64,000 nt of DNA from CAWJAP01 sp963834365 (lineage in GTDB: Bacteria > Acidobacteriota > Vicinamibacteria > Vicinamibacterales > Vicinamibacteraceae). A program made the translations under genes and the position numbers. The notes under the pieces are model-generated. The model did not search any database and was not told where the DNA came from. It saw nothing but the letters and a program-made list of their open reading frames with translations. Shown in pieces: positions 36,549 through 44,925 of this stretch (the first letter of the stretch is position 1; the number at the start of each line of letters is the position of its first letter). The stretch lies in NCBI GenBank assembly GCA_963834365.1, contig CAWIBS010000041.1, positions 62,001-126,000 of the forward strand, in the 5' to 3' direction.

Positions 36549-37558
36549 CGATGCAACCAAAAAGGGCCGGCCGCTCAGCGAAATGCTGAACCAACCGTCA
36601 GGAACTTGTGGATGAGAGGCGGGCGAACGGGCCCAGGCGTGCCTAGTCCACGAGCGAACGCTGACTAGGGAAGCAAGGAGCATGCCGAGACCCGGGACGG
36701 ACATCCGACATTCACCAGAAAGGATGTCCAGTCCGCACGGTGCAAAGTGGAGTGCAGCCGGGAATTGGTGCGGATTTCTGGGCGATTCGACCGTCAGTCT
36801 GGCCGGCGCCAGACCGGCGTCTGGCACCTGCGGGATTTCCAGCAATCCCGGAGGAATACTGGAAGGGGCAGCCATGCCCTTGGCGGCCATAAGTGTCGCC
36901 GGGCCGATCGGCATGTCGGAATTACGACCATTCTGCGGAGCGGCTCAGCTGCCACTCGCATGCGACGACCTCCTCATCGTCAGCCAGGCCGCCGGGCGCT
37001 TCAGAAAGGCCGAGAACGACACCCGACTCCACGGCGAACTGGACGAAACGCAGGGAACGGTGTCAACCAAGGTTCTAGCGACAGCAGCCATCGGCTGTCT
37101 GGCTCCGGACAGACGAAGTGTCGGTCCGGACCAGATACCGGCAGAACCGCGAGGGCCCTCTACCCCAGAGAACACAACTCTCTCGCCCGAAGCCATCCGG
37201 CACTCGATTTGCGTCTCGATATAGCCACGCTCGAGAGCGCCAACGTCTCGAGAGGACTGGATCGTGAAGCTGTCTGGTTGTCATCCCGGCGTTCAATGAA
37301 CGGCGCAGGATTCGCGAGATCGTCATCGCGCGTTGGAAGACTACCTGACGTACGAGGAAGGGCAAGAAGATCGGCTGGCGTGACGGACTCCGCGCGATTT
37401 GGTGCATTGTCAAGTTCCGGCCGAGTCGCATACGAACGAGGCTGTCGGCCGTCGGCGGTGCGCGTCAGACCCACAGGAACATTTGTACCCATTGACAGCA
37501 GGTCAGCGCACATTCCGTCTGCCTGAGCGCCTCTTCAGCGAGATCTGACCGCCAGTCC
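36549..37558. other. 1-kb gene-free, palindrome-rich stretch
   Basis: No recognised protein in either direction. Several inverted repeats are visible: GGACATCC (36699-36706) with GGATGTCC (36722-36729), GCCGGCGCCAGACCGGC near 36800, CGGGATT...AATCCCG near 36830-36850, and GTCTGGCTCCGGACAGAC near 37098. The GC content and codon pattern differ from neighbours. It may be a cluster of decayed intergenic repeats or an old insertion scar. The sequence from 37290 to 37420 has short open runs but nothing I can name. Confidence 0.4.
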
Positions 37559-38735
37559 ATGCGTGTCTCGACCGGACGACCATCCGCTCCGCCTTCGGAG
37601 ATCACGTTCGCTCTCATCATCGCCATTGCGATTGTCTGGGGCTACGTAATCGTCATCTTCTTCCCTCGTCAGCCGATTCTCGGCGGCGACTTCATGCAGT
37701 TCTACACATTCGCCGCGATCGCGCGCGGCGGTCGCTGGGCAGCGCAGTACGATTGGGCCGCGTTCCATGAACTTCAGGCCGCGCTCGTGCCCGGCTCTTG
37801 GAACTACTTTTACGCCCCCGCCTATCCCCCGCTTGTTCCAGCCCTCTACCTTCCGTTTGCTTGCACTTCATTTGTTATGGCGTTTGCGGTGTGGGCCGCG
37901 ACAACCGCTGACAGTCTATGCGTTGCTGATGGATAAGGTCGCCGCCTCGTGCCTCGCACTCAGCAGGCGACATGTCCTTCTGGGGTCATTCCTCTTTCCG
38001 GGCTTCATCGCACTCATCGTGATAGGGCAGACGACGATGTGGCCCCTGCTCGGATTTGTGACGGGCTGGCTGGCACTTGAACGGGCGCGTCCGATGCTCG
38101 CGGGTGTCCTTTTTAGCCTCGTGGCCGTCAAACCGCATTTCGGGTTGGGCCTCGCGCTCGTCCTGTTGTTCTCTCGCTCATGGAGGACGATCGCTGGCGT
38201 GATGGCGGGGCTTGCTCTCCAAGGCACACTGTCATTGATCGTGTGCGGGCCCGATGCTATCAGCGCATACGTCAATACTACGCTTGCGGTGGCGAGTAAC
38301 CCCGCCGCGTTAGAACCAATGGACACTCGTCACACTCACGCGCTTCACGCGGCGCTTTCGACGTTCATGCCGGGGCGCACCGCGTTTGCGATTTGGCTTG
38401 TCTTGAGCGTTGGCATTGGCTGGTTGGCCGCTCGGATCTGGCGTGCGAATACGCGGTGGACGATACGGATCACTGCATTGCTACTTGCCAGCGTACTCAT
38501 CAGTCCGCATGTCCTCGTTTACGACGGGGTACTCCTTGCGCCCGCTGTTTTCTGGCTGCTCGATGACAGCGTGGTTTCTGGCAGACGGGGAACGGGCATC
38601 GCCGCTCTGGTATTGGCGGTTATTTTCGTGCTGCCTGTCATTCGTGTCGGCGGCGTCCCGCTGACTCTGCCTTTGATGATGTGGCTCCTCTGGAGATGTC
38701 GTCCAACGTGGCCGCAGGAGCCACTTTTGGCTTGA
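37559..38735 (+). CDS. GT87-type (DUF2029) membrane glycosyltransferase (frameshifts)
   Basis: About 392 residues. ATG 37559 opens into a helix (ITFALIIAIAIVWGYVIVIF) and the lumenal motif GGDFMQFYTFAAIARGG, whose Asp corresponds to the GT87 catalytic acid region, then WNYFYAPAYPPLVPALYLPF. Two indels near 37870-37905 lead to the long second frame with many helices (LLGSFLFPGFIALIVIGQTT, GVLFSLVAVKPHFGLGLALV, LLLASVLISPHVLVYDGVLL). The KPHFGL and SPHVLVYD segments are typical of the polyprenyl-phosphate-mannose-dependent GT-C group. GC content is lower than in flanking genes, a possible sign of transfer. Confidence 0.75.
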
Positions 38736-38749
38736 TCCGAAGCGCGCGC

Positions 38750-39373
38750 TAGCGAGGTGCGCCGTGATCTTCGTCGCCTCGCTGGTCAGCCAGCGCTTCA
38801 TTGCACCACCGGTTTCACCGATGTCGACGGTTTGAGAAAAAGAGGTCGCGGAGGTGACAGTGATCACCTCGTGCCAGACGTATTTCTCCGGCCAGTTCCA
38901 CTTCGGTGTCGAGAACGAGCGCGTTCCCGCTCCATTTCGGCCCCGGACGCGTCGAAGGCGGAAACATCTCGCATCCACCCGGATTCACGTTGATGCACCA
39001 CAGGTGTTGAAGACCGCGTGCGTGGTCCCACCAGATGATGCCAAACCCGAACAGCTCCCCGATGGGCGTCTGCGCGTGGTATCCTCGAGCAGCGTGAATT
39101 CTCCGGGGCCGGAGCGCCAGACCACTTCGCCCTGGCCGGATCCCCCGGCCGGGGTCGGGCCGATGGGTTCGTACTTCTCCCGCGTCGTCCATCGGCCGGC
39201 GAGCGCCCTGGTCAGGGCCTGCAGTTCCGGCGCCGGGACTGGGGCCTTCGCAGGCGCGGTCTCACCGTTCATGGCTTCAGCCTGGCGATCAGCTGCGCGC
39301 TGATCGTACTGGCGCCGCATGAAGCGGGCCACACGACGAGAAGTGCCATCGGGAACGCGACACGATCACCCAT
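38750..39373 (-). CDS. DUF1579-like secreted protein (frameshifts)
   Basis: About 205 residues. ATG 39373 overlaps the stop of the amidohydrolase gene (TGATG) and begins a signal segment (GDRVAFPMALLVVWPASCGA). After an indel come LQALTRALAGRWTTREKYEP (the common DUF1579 opening with LxGxW), GEVVWRSGPGEFTLLE, IGELFGFGIIWWDHARGLQH, LWCINVNPGGCEMFPPSTRP and SGNALVLDTEVELAGEKYVW, which continue the beta-barrel pattern. The C-terminus (SFSQTVDIGETGGAMKRWLT) ends near 38750, needing a last indel. At least three shifts. A small-molecule-binding lipocalin-like role is usual for such proteins. The function is unknown. Confidence 0.6.
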
Positions 39374-40695
39374 CACCGCACGTCCTTCCATCCATAGAGT
39401 CGTCGCGCATTGTCGCGCAGGACCCCGCGCCCCATCTCGACGGCGCGCTCCTGGTCGATCACGCCGTCCCGGACCAGTCCGGCCAGGGCCAGGTACAGCG
39501 CGTCACGGGTGGCTCGCGAGACCACCAGGTGGTGCACGTCCGCCCCGCCGGGCACGCTCGGGTAGCTCGCCGCATCGGTGCCATAGAGCACCTTCTCCGG
39601 CGCGAACAGGAGGTACTTGCGCAGGATGGCGGCGAAATCAGGAACGGGATCGAGGAAGCTCCTCGACGAAATGTCCACCCAGACGTTCGGCTTGAGCGCG
39701 AGATAGATGGCGATCTCGAACCACGGAAAGCCGCCGTGGATGAGCACGATCGGCGTCCCGAAGAACTTCGGGTCGGCCAGCACATCCTCCAGATTGCGGA
39801 CGTCGGACTCGAGCGACCGCAGGAATGGCGGAACGCCAAGCGACGAATGGATGTGGACCGGAAGCTTAATCTTGCCGGCCTCGAGCAGGATGTGTCGCCA
39901 CAGGAAGTCCTGCAGGGCCAGATAGTCGTCGCGCGCGAGCGGCGACGATCTGCCCTTCGCGTAGAGCTCAGCCGCCTGCGTCTCGGGGACATCGGCAATC
40001 CTCAAGGTGCGCAGATACGCGTCATAGAACTTCACGGCGACCGCACCCTGCTTCTGCCAGCGCCGCAGCGTGTCATCGATGAAGCGGACGTACCCGGAAA
40101 GGTCCGCCGGAACCCGGGAAGATCGGCCTCAGTCAGGAATCCTTGCAGGTCTTTCTGTGCCTCCGCAATGTCCGCCTTGTGTGACGGGCTGCGCGCCATC
40201 AGATGATCGGCCGGCAGCGGATACAGCAGCGTGCTGGCATGCGGCACCCAGCGCAGGCGCTTGTCATCGATCCCCTGCCGGCTGTTCGAATTGACGAGGG
40301 CGATCTCCGTTCGCGTGTAGTCGAGGTGATTCATCCAGTAGCCGTGCTCGCCGAGCTGCTTGATCATCGCTGCCCGGGCGGCCGCGATCGCTTCGAGGCT
40401 GGACGAGGAGTCCGCGGGCTGCGCCGTGATGCCGAACCGCGCCTTCAGCATCGAAGGGAACCACGGATGCGTGCTGCGATTCATCAATGGCGGCCTGGCT
40501 GCCAGCGCCGGGTCGAACTGCCCCGGACGCAGCAGGTGTGTGTGAGTGTCGATCGCAGGAACTTGATCGAGCGCCGCGGCGAGGCGCTGAAACAGCGGAT
40601 CATCCCGCCACGGAGTCGGCGGTTCCTGCGCTGCCGAGCAGAGCCGGCAGCAGGCCGGACAACACGAGCAGACAGGCGACCTGATTCTGCAGCAT
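39373..40695 (-). CDS. Amidohydrolase-family TIM-barrel hydrolase, secreted (two frameshifts)
   Basis: About 440 residues. ATG 40695 has GGGAGG six bases upstream and a signal peptide (QNQVACLLVLSGLLPALLGS). An indel near 40605 leads to the body: LDQVPAIDTHTHLLRPGQFD (the metal-binding HxH), DYTRTEIALVNSNSRQGIDD, LRWVPHASTLLYPLPADHLM. A second indel near 40080 joins MKFYDAYLRTLRIADVPETQ, VLIHGGFPWFEIAIYLALKP, NVWVDISSRSFLDPVPDFAA, KVLYGTDAASYPSVPGG (the late catalytic Asp) and VLRDNARRLYGW. This is the amidohydrolase-2 pattern of decarboxylases and lactonases. Substrate unknown. Confidence 0.82.
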
Positions 40696-40746
40696 GAAGC
40701 CTCCCTGACGGCAAGACACGCCAAGGGCCGGAAAGCTCGAGAGAGC

Positions 40747-40873
40747 TCAGGGGTGCGGGACCCGCACGGCGGCCGCCGCCTGAGCGACGTTGCCTGTCTT
40801 GTCGGTCGCCGTGTAGACGACAGTGTATGCGCGACCGTTGCGCGTGCAATCCCCTGATCGAGGGGGTTCGTGC
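40747..40873 (-). pseudogene. C-terminal remnant of a large secreted Ig-like protein
   Basis: The minus strand from about 40860 to the TGA at 40747 reads DCTRNGRAYTVVYTATDKTG then NVAQAAAAVRVPHP. This matches the C-terminal end of HYR/Ig-like repeat proteins common in Acidobacteriota (YTVTYTATDxxGN). Upstream in the same frame a stop codon appears, and no further part of such a protein is found. It looks like a left-over gene end after deletion or insertion. Confidence 0.6.
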
Positions 40874-41310
40874 TACCGGCCGTGCGGTGGCGGACCAATG
40901 TCCTTCGCGCCCAGCCGCGCCGTGCGGGTGGTCCTGGTCGCTCACGTTCACGTTGGTTGAAAGCCGTGCGCAGTACAGGCCACTCGTCACGTGGCATGGC
41001 ACGCGACGCTCAGCGGAATCTGAAATTGGCTCGCCGGAACGTGCCATCCTTCAGCCCGAGCACGGCCTGGCGGCACGTGCGCGTCCAGCGCTGGTTCGCC
41101 GTCGAGGACCAGGCCAGCGGCCAGGTCGTGCACCAGGAGCACCTCGGCTTGATGCAGGACATCGTCCATCGCGAGCGCTGGGCACGCAAGCTCGAATGGT
41201 ATCGGTCGCGGAGTATCATTCCGGTCGAGGATGCCGGGGTCCGAATTGGCACGTAGGGTCTTGCTGTTTAGCAGGCTCCCTCGTCCAGGGCGTCCACGGA
41301 CGACACAACG
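40874..41310. other. Gene-free stretch before the kinase gene
   Basis: No recognisable coding signal in 437 bases. Both strands have open runs of about 80 to 130 codons that resemble no family I know. The tract presumably includes the promoter of the kinase-BRCT gene and may hold the scar of the event that left the adjacent gene remnant. Confidence 0.35.
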
Positions 41311-42453
41311 ATGGCGGACAACGACCCGCTCGCCGCACCGCATCCGGTGCCGACAGGCACCGTGCTCACGAATGCCCCGACAGGTCGAGCGTACAGGTTG
41401 GGGAAGCCGCTCGGAGCGGGCGGCGCCGGAGCGGCCTATATCGCGCGGCAGGTACTCGGCCGCCCGCGACTTCGGGGCACGTTGTGCGTCAAGGTGTCGC
41501 TGCGGCCGGAGGCGTGGCATCGCGAGGCGTATTTCGGTCAACTGCTCGCCGGTGTCGCGCGCGCGATTACGATTCATGACTCGTTCGCCACGTTCGTGAA
41601 GCGTGCGGGGACGACGATCCCCTTGTATTGCCTCGTCTCCGAACTCGCAGCCCGCGGTGACCTCGAAGATTACCTGTCGACCGGTCCGAAACAGTGGTCC
41701 GAAGCCAAAATGTGCCGTGAGATCGCGCACTTGCTCCGAGTGCTGATTCACCTGCACGACTCGGGCGCCGTTCATCGCGATCTGACGCCGAAGAATGTCT
41801 TCGTCACTGCCGAAGAGACGCTGAAGCTCGGCGACTTCGGTATCGCGCGGCACCGGCGCGGCAAGCGCGACGTTCGTGCCGATGCGTTCGCGCCATGGTT
41901 CGTGGCTACCCAGATGCTGGTGCGGGCCGTGCGCACGTGGCGGCCGGCCGACGATGTGTACCAAATGGGCCTGGTGACAGCCGCTCTTGTCTCCGGGTTC
42001 ACGTACGAGAAGCTGACGCCCGAGGACGTCAGAGGTCTCCCCTGCAGTCCATGGCTCAAAGCCGTTGTCCAGCGCGCCATCGGCGAGCGACGGAAGCGGT
42101 TCCCGGATGCGGCGGCGATGCTGACAGCGCTTCAGCGGGGGAAGACGCCGCCCATGCGGACGCCGCGACTCGTGTCGCTCCGAAAGAAGGTGGTGGTAAT
42201 TACCGGTGGGCTGTCCATCAGCCGGCGGGAGGCATCACGCCTGGCGGTGAGTGCCGGCGCGGTCGTCCGTCCGAAGGTCGGCGGCGACACCGACGTCGTG
42301 GTGGTGGGCTCCGCTGCTCCGGACTGGAAGGCCGAGGACAAGGGACAGAAACTGCTGGACGTCGACCGCGAGGCCGAGCGTGGCCACATCATCAGCGTGA
42401 TCAACGAGCGCAAGTTCCTCGCGTTCACGAGGGCCAGGACGACCAGGAGGTGA
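41311..42453 (+). CDS. Ser/Thr protein kinase fused to a C-terminal BRCT domain
   Basis: 380 residues, intact. The kinase domain keeps all key residues: Gly loop LGAGGAGAAYIA at 34-45, Lys61 in LCVKVSL, HRDLTPKN at 155-162 (catalytic Asp157, Asn162), DFGIARH from 175 (metal Asp175), and a C-lobe with DDVYQMGLVTAALVSG. From about 288 a BRCT fold follows: SLRKKVVVITGGLSISRREA, SRLAVSAGAVVRPKVGGDTD, VVVVGSAAPDWK, GQKLLDVDREAERGHIISVI and NERKFLAF. This is the layout of the BRCT of bacterial NAD-dependent DNA ligase (VITGxLxxxSRxEA, G-A-x-V, T-D-x-VVVG). There is no membrane helix, so it is cytoplasmic. A function linking phosphorylation to DNA or phosphopeptide binding is inferred. Confidence 0.88.
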   Translation: MADNDPLAAPHPVPTGTVLTNAPTGRAYRLGKPLGAGGAGAAYIARQVLGRPRLRGTLCVKVSLRPEAWHREAYFGQLLAGVARAITIHDSFATFVKRAGTTIPLYCLVSELAARGDLEDYLSTGPKQWSEAKMCREIAHLLRVLIHLHDSGAVHRDLTPKNVFVTAEETLKLGDFGIARHRRGKRDVRADAFAPWFVATQMLVRAVRTWRPADDVYQMGLVTAALVSGFTYEKLTPEDVRGLPCSPWLKAVVQRAIGERRKRFPDAAAMLTALQRGKTPPMRTPRLVSLRKKVVVITGGLSISRREASRLAVSAGAVVRPKVGGDTDVVVVGSAAPDWKAEDKGQKLLDVDREAERGHIISVINERKFLAFTRARTTRR

Positions 42454-42518
42454 GCTAAGGTGCGAACGACCTGAGCTGCCAATGCTGCACGGTTGACTGG
42501 AACCTGAAGGAGGTTCCA

Positions 42519-42900
42519 CTGCTCACTCCGCGCATACGTAGTCTCGTCACGCTCGATGTCGCACTCCTCGTGGCCGCAACCTCGGCCCACGCACTGACCG
42601 GCGACGCCGCCATCGTCAACGTCAAGTCGCCGGCCTTCATTGCGCTTCATGCGTCAGGCTCTCCGCTCATCAGGCTGCGGGAGCGAATTGCAGTCGGCGC
42701 GGTCGTTCCTGCTCTCGAGCCGGGTTGGGCGGCATCGAATAGGGGCATGCGAACGGAACGGTCGAAGTCGAGGGAGAAGATGTGATGGTGCTGCTCGAAT
42801 GCCGGCTTCTTCATCGCCACTCGCACGAACGCCCAGGAACGGGCGATCAAGAACGCTGGTGCACGAGGAGGGCCGCGTTGTATAAGGGTGCCCAACTTGG
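42519..42900 (+). CDS. Small secreted hypothetical protein upstream of histidine decarboxylase (frameshifts, unusual start)
   Basis: An AAGGAGG at 42507-42513 precedes a frame that begins with CTG at 42519, with no ATG nearby. It reads LLTPRIRSLVTLDVALLVAA, then TSAHALTGDAAIVNVKSPAF, a signal-like segment with an AHA cleavage site. Later parts, GTVEVEGEDVMVLLE and FFIATRTNAQERAIKNAG, appear in other frames. I do not recognise a family. The start may be a sequence error for ATG. It is on the same strand as the decarboxylase, ending about 35 bases before it, so co-transcription is likely. Confidence 0.45.
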
Positions 42901-42933
42901 GATGGCCAATATGGAAATCCCGGAGAGGCATCG

Positions 42934-43948
42934 ATGAAGAGCAAGCTCGATTTTTCGCTGGCGGACGTGGTGAACGGAGCCGTCGGCGCCTTCGATCCGT
43001 ACTGCATGGGCTACATGAACCCGGGGGCGAGCGGCAACGGCTACATCAGCACGATGAAGCTCTCGGTCGACAAGGTGAACGTCAAGGGCCTCGACGTCGG
43101 GGCGGCCGGGATCGTCTCGTGACGATCGCTGCGAAAAAGACGACGCCTACATCGGCCAGATCAACATGGGGACCGCCTCGTCGTTCTGCGGCGTGAACGG
43201 CGCGGTCTGGGGGTATCACCTCGCCAAGGCCGAGTCGATCGCCAACGGGACGCTGAAGCCGATGTTCGCCTATCCCGGCCCCGGGTATCCGCCTGACGAC
43301 AAGCTGCCCAGGCAAGGGCCCGTGCCGGTGTATCCAGTGGCCCCGCTGCTCGACGCCGCCGAGCGCCTCTTCGGGCGGATGGACCAGAAGGGAGCCAGCG
43401 AGCAGGATTTGCGCCGCTTCCCGCCGATGCCGGGCGCGCACGTCATCTGCGCCAACAAGGACGCGAGCGCCCGCGGTCCTGGCTACTTCTGGGCTGCCAT
43501 AGCCATCGCCATCGTCAAGGACCGCCACACCGAGTCGAACCTCTTCATCGAGGACGCCGACGTCATCCCGGCCACGAACTGGGTGAATTCAGACGACAGC
43601 GTGAGCTGGTCGCCGACGCCCGCGCAGGTTCAGACGCAGCTCCAGCAGCACCTGCGCAACGTGACCAAGAGCATGGTCCTCTGCGGGCAGGATCAGGACG
43701 TGCTCTTCAAAGAGATCTTCGCCGGCGTGAAGTTCATCTTCGCCGGCCAGGACGAGTGGGGCTGCGCGCTCACCTGCGCGCCCTACGTGACGCTGGCGCG
43801 CAATGCTGTCCCTGCGGGCAAGCCGCCGGCATCGATCCTCGACATGACCATCACCGAGTGGGAGAAGAGCGTCAACCTGGATCCTCTCCCCCCGGCGCCG
43901 AATTACTCCGACGTCGGTGGCATCGGCGTGAAGAAGGGCGAGCCGTAA
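42934..43948 (+). CDS. hdcA: Pyruvoyl-dependent histidine decarboxylase proenzyme (one frameshift)
   Basis: About 337 residues; the characterised Lactobacillus 30a proenzyme is about 310. ATG 42934 has GGAGAGG five bases upstream. The order of motifs follows that family: GYMNPGASGNGYISTMKLSV, GIVSRDDR, DDAYIGQINMGTASSFCGV, VPGAHVICANKDAS-like PGAHVICANKDASARGPGYF, AIAIAIVKDRHTESNLFIED and LARNAVP. The Ser-Ser pair at about 83-84 in TASSF is the self-cleavage site, where the second Ser becomes the pyruvoyl group of the alpha chain. One missing base near 43115 splits the gene just before it. The enzyme converts histidine to histamine and CO2. No histidine/histamine antiporter is adjacent. Confidence 0.88.
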
Positions 43949-43954
43949 ACGCAA

Positions 43955-44060
43955 ATCTTGTGTTGGTGATGTGGCGCAGGCCTTCAGGCCTGCCCGGGCC
44001 CGCGTTGGCCGGGCTGAAGCCCGGCGCCACCTTGGCGGGCACCCGTTGTCAACACAAGAT
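43955..44060. repeat. Cloverleaf-type intergenic repeat, copy B
   Basis: Starts six bases after the hdcA stop. Perfect 11-bp ends ATCTTGTGTTG (43955-43965) and CAACACAAGAT (44050-44060). The core is nearly identical to copy A (one substitution and a 2-nt insertion), including the outer stem GTGGCGC/GCGCCAC and the hairpin GCAGGCCT-tc-AGGCCTGC, whose loop holds the substitution. It lies between convergent genes, as copy A does. Confidence 0.85.
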
Positions 44061-44112
44061 AACTCCGCGGCCAATACCAGATCGCCCCAGCAGACTCCCC
44101 CGGGGCGCCACG

Positions 44113-44925
44113 TCAGGGATGTAGGCCGGCCGTGCGTTGCATGGCCGCCAGCGATCGCGCCAGCCACTCGGCTTCCGTGACCATGTCGGCCTGGCGGTTG
44201 CCCGTCGTCGGCACCCACGTCTCCAGGAACACCAGCGGCCTGGTGTGCCGGGCGCGCATCCGCGCGAGGCAGGACATCAGATCGAGCGCGCCCTCGCCCA
44301 GCGGGGCGCCGGTCACCTCGAAGCCCACGTTCGATCCACGCACGCAATAGTCCTTGAGGTGATAGAAGGCCGCACGCTCGTCGAGCAGGTCGAACACCTG
44401 GGCGGCTGATTCCCAGTTGCGCAGCGAGTTGGCGGAATCGACGCAGAACGCCATGGTCTCGGGCGGGTAGACGGTTGCCAGCTCCCTCAAGACACGGCAG
44501 GGCACGTGGAAGTGGTTCTCGAGGACCAGCGTCATGCGCGCCTCCTGGGCGCGCACGGCAGCGCTCGCAAGAAACTGCTCCAGGCGCGTCCGCGCCGGTG
44601 CCTGGCCGCTCTCGTCCTCGAGCACGATGCGAACGGCTTCCGCACCAGGGATGGATGCCGCGCGATTGAGATAGCGGGCGAGCACCTCGACATCGAGCGT
44701 CATGCACCCGACATGGAGGGCCAGGCCCTCGTCTTCGGCGGCTCGCACGGCATCGCGCCACTCCTCGTTCGTCGCGCGAAGGGGACGGGCATTCTCGCAG
44801 ATCTGAAGGGCCTCCAGACCGGCCGCGCGCGCCTGACGGACGAGCGCGGACAGCGGCGGCGCCTGGCGCTCGTCGAGGAGCTGATACCGGAAGCCGTAGG
44901 ACGTCGTCCCGATCGTCCAGGTCAT
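44113..44925 (-). CDS. Sugar-phosphate isomerase/epimerase-like TIM-barrel protein 3
   Basis: 270 residues, intact. ATG 44925 overlaps the AraC stop (ATGA). The xylose-isomerase-like barrel (AP_endonuc_2 fold) shows GTTSYGFRY, AGLEALQICENA, LALHVGCMTLD, EARMTLVLENHFHVPCRVLR (metal-binding Glu), MAFCVDSANSLRN (Asp), AAFYHLKDY (His) and PLVFLETWVPT (Glu). These positions make the usual divalent-metal site. The family includes epimerases and inosose isomerases. It is co-expressed with the AraC regulator and separated from the main isomerase operon by the receptor gene. Confidence 0.85.
   Translation of the reverse strand: MTWTIGTTSYGFRYQLLDERQAPPLSALVRQARAAGLEALQICENARPLRATNEEWRDAVRAAEDEGLALHVGCMTLDVEVLARYLNRAASIPGAEAVRIVLEDESGQAPARTRLEQFLASAAVRAQEARMTLVLENHFHVPCRVLRELATVYPPETMAFCVDSANSLRNWESAAQVFDLLDERAAFYHLKDYCVRGSNVGFEVTGAPLGEGALDLMSCLARMRARHTRPLVFLETWVPTTGNRQADMVTEAEWLARSLAAMQRTAGLHP

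Noticed and set aside
36893..37224. Possible toxin-antitoxin or small-protein genes in the 36.5-37.5 kb gap
   Set aside because: Short frames give no recognisable ribbon-helix-helix, PIN or similar pattern, and the region is dominated by inverted repeats.
40870..41256. Plus-strand frame of 128 codons before the kinase
   Set aside because: No family resemblance, Arg/Ser-rich, no ribosome site, and no consistent continuation. Left as unannotated sequence.
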